Below are positions 1 through 4,761 of a stretch of DNA of 7,166 bases, piece after piece. The DNA lies in NCBI GenBank assembly GCA_902778985.1, contig CACYZS010000085.1, forward strand, positions 1 through 7,166. The letters run 5' to 3'. This DNA is from an uncultured Ruminococcus sp. GTDB lineage: Bacteria > Bacillota > Clostridia > Oscillospirales > CAG-272. Position 1 is the stretch's first letter; each line of letters opens with the position of its first letter. Made by a program: the position numbers and the translations under genes. The notes beneath the pieces are model-generated. The model was given only the letters and a program-made list of their open reading frames with translations, ran no database searches and was not told the DNA's origin.

Positions 1-1
1 G

Positions 2-814
2 GCAGAAAAAAGAAGATGGATCAAAAGATTGAATAGAATTGTTTTACTGTTCTTCGTTTCGCTGTTCCTTCTGCTCTCGGTTCTCCCCGCGCGCCGGAGC
101 GCACCGCCCGACGCGCCGATCTCCGACGCCGAGATGACCGCCTTCGCTTCGTACCTTGCCGAGCGGGCGAACGGGGAAGAACGGCTTTTGCCCGAAACGG
201 GCGGGGAAGGGACGCCGCCCGCAAGGCTTGGGACGGTCGCCCTTTCGGACGCGGTGACGGAGGCGCTCCGGGAGAGCGGTCTTTGCCCGGCAGAACCGTA
301 TCGGGTCAAGGCGACCCTGTTCCCGCGTCTGCTCCGCCGCCTCGGACTGCTCGGCTACCACGTTTTCTGGACGGGGGAGGCGGTGATCGATCCGGGCGCG
401 CCCGCCTACACCCTGCCGTTCACCGCCGCACACGAGGCGGCGCATCAGGCGGGGATAGTATCCGAGGGCGAGGCGTCGTACGCCGCCTACCTTGCCCTGA
501 TCCGCTCGTCCGAACCCGCCCTGCGCTACGCCGGGTGGACCGGGGCGCTCGACGCGGTCCTGCCCGCGCTCCCCGACGGGGAGAGGCGCGCCGTCGTTAA
601 AAGGCTCTCCCCGCGCGTCCGCGCGGATCTTGCACGCTTCGACGCCGTACTGGCGACCGGCGCCGGGGCGCAGACCGTCGCGGAGGGCAACGCCGCCGCG
701 ATCCGGCTTCGGGGCGGGGCGGGTGCGCGCTCCTACGACCTGTTCCCGCGCCTTGCCTGCCGCCTCTATCTCTTTGGATTGCGGGACCAAGCCGACGCCC
801 CCGCCATATACTGA
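2..814 (+). CDS. DUF3810-like membrane-anchored putative zinc metalloprotease, 5' end possibly outside window
   Basis: The protein resembles the DUF3810 family of predicted membrane-bound zinc metallopeptidases; substrate and function are not established for the family. Residue numbers count from the TTG codon at 29. A hydrophobic segment at about 4-19 would anchor the protein, with the rest outside the membrane. The key motif is HEAAHQAG at 135-142, an HExxH zinc-binding site, followed by acidic residues at 146 and 148 in the family-typical E-x-E-A context. Near the C-terminus, residues about 234-250 (ARSYDLFPRL...) match the family's RSYG-type motif. Family members are commonly nearer 350 residues with more N-terminal membrane segments, so 261 residues is short. 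The frame stays open to base 2 and reads AEKRRWIKRL before the TTG, a plausible basic cytoplasmic flank, so the true start may lie upstream. TTG at 29 lacks a convincing ribosome binding site. In another frame, codons from base 1 end at TAG 34-36, which could be the tail of an upstream gene. murA follows after 56 bases on the same strand. Confidence 0.72.
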   Translation, partial: AEKRRWIKRLNRIVLLFFVSLFLLLSVLPARRSAPPDAPISDAEMTAFASYLAERANGEERLLPETGGEGTPPARLGTVALSDAVTEALRESGLCPAEPYRVKATLFPRLLRRLGLLGYHVFWTGEAVIDPGAPAYTLPFTAAHEAAHQAGIVSEGEASYAAYLALIRSSEPALRYAGWTGALDAVLPALPDGERRAVVKRLSPRVRADLARFDAVLATGAGAQTVAEGNAAAIRLRGGAGARSYDLFPRLACRLYLFGLRDQADAPAIY

Positions 815-870
815 CAAGGGGAGCGATCGGGTTTTTCCGCGCTTCCACTTGACGGGGAAGGGGCGGCAAC

Positions 871-2085
871 ATGAAAACGCTTACCGTGACCGGCGGGCGG
901 GAACTGTCGGGAGAGGTCAGAATCCGCGGCTCGAAGAACGCCGCGCTGCCGCTCCTGTTCTCGTCGTTGCTCTTTTCCGAGCCGATCGAACTTGACAATC
1001 TCCCCGCCATCACCGACGTTGAAATCGCGCTCGCCCTGCTCTCGTCGCTGGGCGTCAAGGTGACGCGAAAGGGGAGCGAACGCGTCGCGCTCGATCCCTC
1101 GTCCGCCCGTCCTTCGGTCTGCGATCCGGGGCTGACGGGGGCGCTGCGCGGTTCGCTTTATCTGCTCGGCGCGGCGGCGGGACGGCTCGGGGAACTGACA
1201 CTTCCGCACCCCGGCGGGTGCAACTTCGGGGCTCGTCCGATCGACCTGCATCTCGAGGTACTTCGGGCAATGGGGTTGTCAGTTTCGGCGACCGAAGAGG
1301 GGGTTTTCGTCAAGGGACGCCCGAAAGGCGCCTGTTTCGACTTCCCGACCGTGTCGGTCGGCGCGACGGTCAACGCGATCCTCGCCGCCACGCTCGCGGA
1401 GGGGCGGACGGTTCTGACCGGGGCGGCGCGCGAGCCGCACGTACTCGACCTGATCGCGTTCCTTCGCCGGGCGGGCGCCCGCATCGCGACCCCCTCGCCC
1501 GGGGCGGTGGTGATCGACGGCGTACCGCGTCTATACGGAATTGCCTATCGCGTCTGCCCCGATATGATCGAGGCGGGGACGTATCTGTCGTTCGCTCTGG
1601 CGACCGGCGGCACGGTTTCGCTCCGCGCGGTCGAGGCGGCGCATCTGGCGCCTCTTTTCCCGCTCTATGTAGGGATGGGCGCGAAGATCGGGGCGGGCGT
1701 CGGTACGCTGACGGTCTCGCGTCCGGGGCGACTGCGCCCGGTCAGGATCCAAACCGCGCCCTATCCCGGTTTTCCGACCGACCTGCAACCGCAAACGACC
1801 GCCCTCGCGTGTCTATCCGACGGGGAAAGCGAACTGCAAAAAGCCGGGGCAAAGATCGACGTCGCAAACGGTCGCGCGACGGTTCTCGGGATCCCGCGTT
1901 TCACGGAGGCGGATATGACCGCGCCGGATCTGCGCGCCGGGGCGGCGCTGACGCTTGCCGCGCTCGCTTCAGAAGGGGAGAGCCGGATCGCGCGTTACGA
2001 GTTGATCGAGCGCGGCTACGCCGACCTCTGGCGGAACCTTTCGTCGCTCGGCGCGTGCGTCACGCTCGGGGACGGCGGCGCCTGA
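871..2085 (+). CDS. murA: UDP-N-acetylglucosamine 1-carboxyvinyltransferase (MurA), with an internal gap
   Basis: MurA transfers enolpyruvate from phosphoenolpyruvate to UDP-GlcNAc, the first committed cytoplasmic step of peptidoglycan synthesis, and is the fosfomycin target. The 404 residues follow the family along the whole length (E. coli MurA has 419). Visible landmarks are Lys22-Asn23 in GSKNAALP, Arg93 in LRGS, the catalytic Cys117 and Arg122 in PGGCNFGARP, SVGATVN at about 162-168, AAREP at 185-189, Asp304 in PGFPTD, Asp353/Arg355 in PDLRAG and Arg381 in ERGY. These correspond to E. coli K22, R91, C115, R120, D305, D369, R371 and R397. Between DGES (317-320) and ELQKAGA (321-327) about 15 residues that normally include FENRF, with the E. 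coli Arg331 equivalent, are absent; no frameshift is seen. The ATG at 871 has AAGGGG at 858-863, spacing 7. No terminator separates it from the upstream gene, so co-transcription is likely. The 3' end overlaps a convergent gene by 26 bases. It could be the sole MurA or a diverged second copy. Confidence 0.93.
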   Translation: MKTLTVTGGRELSGEVRIRGSKNAALPLLFSSLLFSEPIELDNLPAITDVEIALALLSSLGVKVTRKGSERVALDPSSARPSVCDPGLTGALRGSLYLLGAAAGRLGELTLPHPGGCNFGARPIDLHLEVLRAMGLSVSATEEGVFVKGRPKGACFDFPTVSVGATVNAILAATLAEGRTVLTGAAREPHVLDLIAFLRRAGARIATPSPGAVVIDGVPRLYGIAYRVCPDMIEAGTYLSFALATGGTVSLRAVEAAHLAPLFPLYVGMGAKIGAGVGTLTVSRPGRLRPVRIQTAPYPGFPTDLQPQTTALACLSDGESELQKAGAKIDVANGRATVLGIPRFTEADMTAPDLRAGAALTLAALASEGESRIARYELIERGYADLWRNLSSLGACVTLGDGGA

Positions 2086-2488
2086 CGTGCCGTTTCGCGC
2101 CGCCCAGCAGACCGCCGAAGGTCGAGAGCAGAAGGATCGCCGGATAGCCGATCCAGCGCGCGGCGGCGGGAACGCTGCCGGGATCCGAGAGGATCAAAGA
2201 CAGGATCGCGAAGAGCAGCGCCAGAAACGCCCCGCCCGCAAGCCCGATCAGAAGTCCCCGGCGTTTGTAGAACGCCGCCGGCAGGAAGCCGGAACAGAAC
2301 GCCGCAAACACGAACCCGACAGAGGCGCAGGGTTTGACGAGCCGGGACGGATCCGCGTTCTTATAGCAAAGGAAGGAAAGCAGAAGCAGAAGAATCGCCG
2401 AAACGAGAAGCGCCAGCGGAAATCCTCGCAGCAGACTCCCCGCGAAACTGCGCTCGTTCCGGCTTTTTCGGAATTGTTTGTGTTTCAT
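2060..2488 (-). CDS. Small four-helix integral membrane protein, TIGR04086/YrzE-like
   Basis: This 142-residue protein looks like the TIGR04086 family of small Firmicutes membrane proteins, whose function is unknown. Four hydrophobic segments are visible at about residues 23-42, 51-73, 76-100 and 109-130. A basic N-terminus (KHKQFRKSRNER) and a very basic C-terminus (KRHVRRRRPRA) suggest both ends are cytoplasmic. The third segment begins with the KRRGLLIGLAGG pattern and the last ends in STFGGLLGG, both typical of the family. I chose the ATG at 2488 because GGAGG lies 7 bases before it (2496-2500 on the + strand). An in-frame ATG at 2533 would add 15 residues but has no ribosome binding site and gives a glycine-rich, unlikely N-terminus. 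The gene converges on murA and shares 26 bases with its 3' end, so any transcript reading past murA would be antisense to it. The family assignment is from memory of sequence character. Confidence 0.75.
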   Translation of the reverse strand: MKHKQFRKSRNERSFAGSLLRGFPLALLVSAILLLLLSFLCYKNADPSRLVKPCASVGFVFAAFCSGFLPAAFYKRRGLLIGLAGGAFLALLFAILSLILSDPGSVPAAARWIGYPAILLLSTFGGLLGGAKRHVRRRRPRA

Positions 2489-2495
2489 TTCCTTT

Positions 2496-2500
2496 CCTCC
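2496..2500 (-). promoter_or_regulatory. Ribosome binding site deciding the start of the TIGR04086-like gene
   Basis: Read on the - strand this is GGAGG, 7 bases before the ATG at 2488. No comparable site precedes the alternative in-frame ATG at 2533, so it supports the shorter 142-residue protein. Confidence 0.75.
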
Positions 2501-2506
2501 GTTGCC

Positions 2507-2530
2507 CCGCCCGTCGAAGGCGGCTTTTTT
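2507..2530 (+). terminator. Possible rho-independent terminator, + strand
   Basis: CCGCC (2507-2511) and GGCGG (2519-2523) form a five-base-pair GC stem with a 7-base loop, followed by C and six T (2525-2530). The stem is short, so strength is uncertain. It is the first terminator-like structure on the + strand downstream of murA. If used, the murA transcript would run antisense across the entire convergent membrane protein gene before stopping. It overlaps the region upstream of that gene's ribosome binding site. Confidence 0.35.
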
Positions 2531-2756
2531 CATTTCAATATATGAAACGCGTGGACGGAATAGACCGAAGGGGAAATCGGGAGCGCCGATTACTACGTCG
2601 ATGTGCCGTTCTTTTGATCATTTGCGAAACGAAACATTGCACTTCATGCTTTCTTTGCGAAAGCGAGAAGGTCTGCTTTATGCAAGGCGTGGTGAACAAC
2701 CGCCCTGCGAGTTTTTTGTTGATAACGCCGATTTTTTAAAACGTGGCGGTTTTCGG

Positions 2757-2785
2757 TTGCTTTTTCTCCAAAAATGATTTACAAT
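2757..2785 (+). promoter_or_regulatory. Candidate sigma-A-type promoter
   Basis: TTGCTT (2757-2762) is a weak -35 and TACAAT (2780-2785) is a good -10, with 17 bases between them, the optimal distance. The sequence just upstream is T-rich. Transcription would start near 2792, just before the short coding-like fragment and about 280 bases before the glycosidase ATG. The glycosidase mRNA would then have a long leader. No better promoter was found nearer that gene: a TAAAAT at 3047-3052 is too close to the start codon. Confidence 0.4.
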
Positions 2786-2799
2786 GCAGGTAAAGGCAA

Positions 2800-2952
2800 G
2801 TGGTGACGTTCGCCAAAAAAAGAAAGGAAAATTGCGGAACCGACTTCGTGCAGAAGGTCGTCGCCGTGGCTGATCCCGCTGACGAGACGCTCGAGGTCGC
2901 CGAGGGCGTGAACGTTTCCGCCGCTATGTTCTATCAGGCGAAAGCCGACTGA
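2800..2952 (+). pseudogene. Short coding-like fragment, 50 codons; gene remnant or small ORF
   Basis: The frame opens with tandem GTG codons at 2800 and 2803 and stops at TGA 2950-2952. From about 2835 on, codon use is like the window's real genes (mostly G or C in third position) although the surroundings are AT-rich. The translated part FVQKVVAVADPADETLEVAEG faintly recalls the second strand and helix of the nucleotide-binding fold in Gfo/Idh/MocA oxidoreductases (VVAVADP...), but the stretch is too short to assign. The ribosome binding site is weak (AAAGG at 2792-2796, very close to the GTG). It lies between the promoter candidate and the glycosidase gene, so it could be a decayed gene, a leader ORF or chance. 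It is too short to be confident. Confidence 0.22.
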
Positions 2953-2983
2953 CGGTTCATCTCGCCTTTTCCAAAGTAAACGT

Positions 2984-3035
2984 CCGAGACTGTTCTAAAC
3001 GGTTCTCCTCCTACATCCGTTTTCGGCAGTCCCGG
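2984..3035 (+). promoter_or_regulatory. Foldable leader hairpin with anti-ribosome-binding-site loop
   Basis: CCGAGACTG (2984-2992) pairs with CAGTCCCGG (3027-3035) with one A-C mismatch. Inside a 4x4 internal loop, AAACGG (2997-3002) pairs with CCGTTT (3017-3022), leaving a 14-base loop. That loop contains TTCTCCT (3003-3009), exactly complementary to AGGAGAA (3059-3065), the ribosome binding site region of the glycosidase gene 24 bases past the stem. A pairing switch affecting translation is an inference. No T tract follows the stem, so it is not a terminator. Confidence 0.3.
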
Positions 3036-3057
3036 TTACCTATGTGTAAAATTCCAT

Positions 3058-3063
3058 AAGGAG
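3058..3063 (+). promoter_or_regulatory. Ribosome binding site of the glycosidase gene
   Basis: AAGGAG lies 8 bases before the ATG at 3072 and fixes the start of the gene. It is the strongest ribosome binding site on the + strand in the window. Confidence 0.8.
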
Positions 3064-3071
3064 AAAAAAGA

Positions 3072-4409
3072 ATGGGAAACGTAAACGTTTCGTTTGCCGA
3101 GACGCTCGGCAAGATCAAGGACATGAACAGCGTCAACAACGGTCCGTCGGGCGACCACGAAATGGGGAGCCACGAGGCGTACGCCGCGGCGCGGATCCCC
3201 TACGCCCGTCTGCACGACTCGGCGCTGAAATGGCGGCGCACCGTCGACGTCCACGAGATCTTTCCGAACTTTGACGCCGACGAGAATGATCCGGCGTCCT
3301 ACGACTTCACCCTGACCGACGCCTATCTCGACACGATTGAGAAAACCGGGACCAAAATCTTCTACCGCCTCGGTACTTCAATCGAACACGAGATCAAACA
3401 CTACGGCGCGGTCCCGCCGAAGGACTTTCATAAGTGGGCGCGGATCTGCGAGCACATCGTTCGGCACGAAAACGAGGGCTGGGCGGACGGCTTCCATCGC
3501 GGGATCGTGTACTGGGAGATCTGGAACGAACCCGACCTGATCGGTCATCAGTGCTGGACGGGGACGATCCCCGAGTATATCGACCTTTTCGACGTCGCGG
3601 TGCGGCACCTGAAAAAGTGCTTCCCCGGGATCAAGGTCGGCGGCCCCGCCCTGACGCACGTCAAGCGCGTTGAGTGGTGGGAGGCATTCGTGCCGTACCT
3701 GAAAGAAAAGAAGCCCCCGATGGACTTCTTCTCCTTCCACCGTTACGGCAGCACGACCGAGCAGTTCACCCGCGATATCGCGATCGTGAAGGACTATATG
3801 GTCGAGTGCGGCTACCCCGACTGTGAACTGGTTCTGAACGAGTGGAACTACCTGCTCGGATGGGAGCCGAAAGATTCGCTGATCCACTCTTACCGGACGA
3901 TCCTCTCCTTGAAAGGATCGGCGTACGCCGCTGCCGTTATGATCGCCTGCCAGGATACGGCGCTCGATCATCTGATGTACTACGACGTGCGGCACAACAG
4001 TTATTTCAACGGGATCTTCGATCGGATCACCCACGAACCCCTGAAAACCTACTACTCCATTTTCGCCTTTTCCGATCTTGCCGAACTCGGCACCGAGGTC
4101 AAGTCCGTCGCCGAGGGCGAGGGGATCTACGCCCTCGCCGCCAAGAGCGCGGACGGAAAACGCGGCGCCTTGATGCTGACCAACTACCGAAACGAGATCA
4201 CCCTCGACGGTACGGGGTACGCCCCCGAAGAGGTTACGGTCGCGTGGGACGGGTTGGGAGATAAGCCGATGCGCATGATCGTGCGGACGCTGGATAACGA
4301 CCACAACCTCGAAAAGACCTTTGAGACCACCGTCGCCCCCGGCGCGGGTTCGCTCACGCTGACCCTTCCGCTGTTCGCGACCGTAATGATCGATTTCAAG
4401 GCAGAATAA
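3072..4409 (+). CDS. Cytoplasmic clan GH-A glycoside hydrolase, GH39-like
   Basis: The 445-residue protein resembles family 39 glycosidases (beta-xylosidase or alpha-L-iduronidase type), retaining enzymes with a TIM barrel and a short C-terminal beta domain. The acid/base candidate is Glu153 in YWEIWNEPD (148-155). The nucleophile candidate is Glu257 in LVLNEWNY (253-260). Between them, KVGGPALT (188-195) and MDFFSFHRYG (217-226) are typical of the GH39 barrel. From about residue 340 the sequence turns to short strands (GIYALAAKS, RGALMLTNY, LTLTLPLFATVMIDF), matching the usual terminal beta domain. There is no signal peptide or membrane segment, so it should act in the cytoplasm on imported oligosaccharides or glycosides. 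The NEWN form of the nucleophile motif differs from the TEFN form common in GH39 and recalls DEWN of GH51, so another clan GH-A family is possible. The substrate cannot be read from the sequence. No transporter or regulator gene lies beside it. It ends two bases before an A-tract and strong terminator. Confidence 0.82.
   Translation: MGNVNVSFAETLGKIKDMNSVNNGPSGDHEMGSHEAYAAARIPYARLHDSALKWRRTVDVHEIFPNFDADENDPASYDFTLTDAYLDTIEKTGTKIFYRLGTSIEHEIKHYGAVPPKDFHKWARICEHIVRHENEGWADGFHRGIVYWEIWNEPDLIGHQCWTGTIPEYIDLFDVAVRHLKKCFPGIKVGGPALTHVKRVEWWEAFVPYLKEKKPPMDFFSFHRYGSTTEQFTRDIAIVKDYMVECGYPDCELVLNEWNYLLGWEPKDSLIHSYRTILSLKGSAYAAAVMIACQDTALDHLMYYDVRHNSYFNGIFDRITHEPLKTYYSIFAFSDLAELGTEVKSVAEGEGIYALAAKSADGKRGALMLTNYRNEITLDGTGYAPEEVTVAWDGLGDKPMRMIVRTLDNDHNLEKTFETTVAPGAGSLTLTLPLFATVMIDFKAE
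3076..3093 (+). promoter_or_regulatory. Possible LacI/CcpA-type operator inside the first codons of the glycosidase gene
   Basis: GAAACG and CGTTTC (3076-3081, 3086-3091) are inverted around TAAA, with the perfect palindrome AAACGTTT at 3083-3090. The 14 bases from 3080, CGTAAACGTTTCGT, fit a cre-like consensus (TGWAARCGYTWNCW) at 12 positions. LacI-family proteins bind such CG-centred palindromes and often control sugar genes. The location within codons 2-8 means the match could also come from coding constraint. Confidence 0.22.
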
Positions 4410-4443
4410 AAAAAGCGCGCGGCAAAACGCCGCGCGCTTTTTT
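4408..4443. terminator. Strong bidirectional rho-independent terminator after the glycosidase gene
   Basis: GCGCGCGGC (4415-4423) and GCCGCGCGC (4429-4437) form a perfect nine-base-pair stem with loop AAAAC. Seven A precede the stem and six T follow it, so it can work in both directions. It begins immediately at the TAA of the glycosidase gene. Its stem is identical to the terminator at 4712-4742. Confidence 0.93.
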
Positions 4444-4445
4444 AT

Positions 4446-4711
4446 GAACGGCGTTGCCGTTCAATTCACGCGGTGCGTCGCACCGCAATTCACGCCGCAA
4501 CGCGGCAATTCACGCACCGCAGGTGCAATTCATGCCAAAGGCAATTCACGCGGGCATCGCCCGCAATTCATTCTTTGCCTCCCGGAGGGAGCCGAAGAGT
4601 TCCGATGAATTGACGGCTTGCGCCGTCATGAATTGATGCTCGCTCCGTTCGCATCATGAATTGACGCTTCGCGTCATGATTTCTCGCCGCCGTTTGCGGC
4701 TCCGTGAATTG
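4446..4711. repeat. Array of small hairpins joined by CAATTCA / TGAATTG linkers
   Basis: Left half: CAATTCA occurs at 4462, 4486, 4506, 4526, 4542 and 4564. It separates perfect hairpins with 3-base loops: TGAACGGC/GCCGTTCA (4445-4463), GCGGTGC/GCACCGC (4470-4486), GCCGC/GCGGC (4494-4506), GCACC/GGTGC (4514-4526), TGCC/GGCA (4533-4543) and GCGGGC/GCCCGC (4550-4564). Right half: TGAATTG at 4606, 4629, 4657 and 4705, plus a decayed copy at 4677 (TGATTTC), separates TGACGGC/GCCGTCA (4611-4628), TGATGC/GCATCA (4634-4656), TGACGC/GCGTCA (4662-4676) and GCCGC/GCGGC (4686-4700). Stems differ in sequence but keep pairing, and the linker is the conserved part. The linker orientation inverts at the central hairpin. 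The array sits between convergent genes and between two terminators. I know no family name for it. Confidence 0.85.
4564..4612. repeat. Central long hairpin where linker orientation flips
   Basis: CTCCC/GGGAG (4579-4583 with 4587-4591) closes a GGA loop. After one C-C mismatch the stem continues from 4571-4577 against 4593-4599, with wobble pairs at 4576-4594 and 4571-4599. Beyond a one-sided bulge (about 4600-4605), the last CAATTCA (4564-4570) can pair with the first TGAATTG (4606-4612). It is the only unit bounded by the linker in both orientations. Confidence 0.65.
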
Positions 4712-4742
4712 AAAAGCGCGCGGCAGAACGCCGCGCGCTTTT
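4712..4742. terminator. Rho-independent terminator after uvrA, twin of the glycosidase terminator
   Basis: GCGCGCGGC (4716-4724) and GCCGCGCGC (4730-4738) form a perfect nine-base-pair stem with loop AGAAC, flanked by AAAA and TTTT. Read on the - strand it lies about 20 bases past the uvrA stop codon and has a T tract, so it should end uvrA transcription; it can also work on the + strand. The hairpin differs from that at 4415-4437 by one loop base, and the loop sequence shows the two copies are in direct orientation. Confidence 0.9.
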
Positions 4743-4761
4743 CATTCGGCGCCGTTGCCCC

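Larger units (their letters stand above)
2489..3071. other. Lower-GC intergenic region between divergent genes
   Basis: About 580 bases separate the membrane protein gene (-) and the glycosidase gene (+). The region is visibly richer in A and T than the genes, with runs such as GATTTTTTAAAAC near 2730-2741. It holds the possible terminator at 2507-2530, a promoter candidate at 2757-2785, a short coding-like stretch at 2800-2952 and a foldable leader at 2984-3035. A small perfect hairpin, GCTTTC/GAAAGC (2648-2653 with 2659-2664), is also present but has no T tract. For the - strand gene, TATATT (2537-2542) could be a -10 element, but no matching -35 is seen. Open frames at 2478-2777 and 2542-2739 lack ribosome binding sites and family resemblance. 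Confidence 0.6.

Noticed and set aside
44..817. Open frame of 257 codons on the - strand
   Set aside because: Antisense to the DUF3810-like gene, with arginine- and glycine-rich composition and no recognisable domain.
1218..2147. Open frame of 309 codons on the + strand
   Set aside because: Out-of-frame shadow of murA, very arginine- and aspartate-rich, without family resemblance.
2087..2545. Open frame of 152 codons on the + strand
   Set aside because: Antisense to the membrane protein gene, whose hydrophobic pattern and ribosome binding site are convincing. The + strand product is a charged low-complexity sequence.
2648..2664. Hairpin GCTTTC/GAAAGC as a terminator
   Set aside because: Only six base pairs and no T tract on either side.
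2542..2739. 65-codon frame with several cysteines in the intergenic region
   Set aside because: No ribosome binding site before the ATG, codon use unlike the neighbours and no similarity that I recognise.
3036..3060. Promoter with TAAAAT at 3047-3052 for the glycosidase gene
   Set aside because: A start site would fall inside or after the ribosome binding site and no -35 is visible at the right distance.
4454..4636. 60-codon frame across the hairpin array
   Set aside because: It arises from the repeated linker and palindromes. No ribosome binding site and no plausible protein character.
4446..4711. CRISPR array
   Set aside because: The repeated element is only 7 bases, the intervening pieces are 10-25 bases and palindromic, orientation flips midway, and no cas gene is present.
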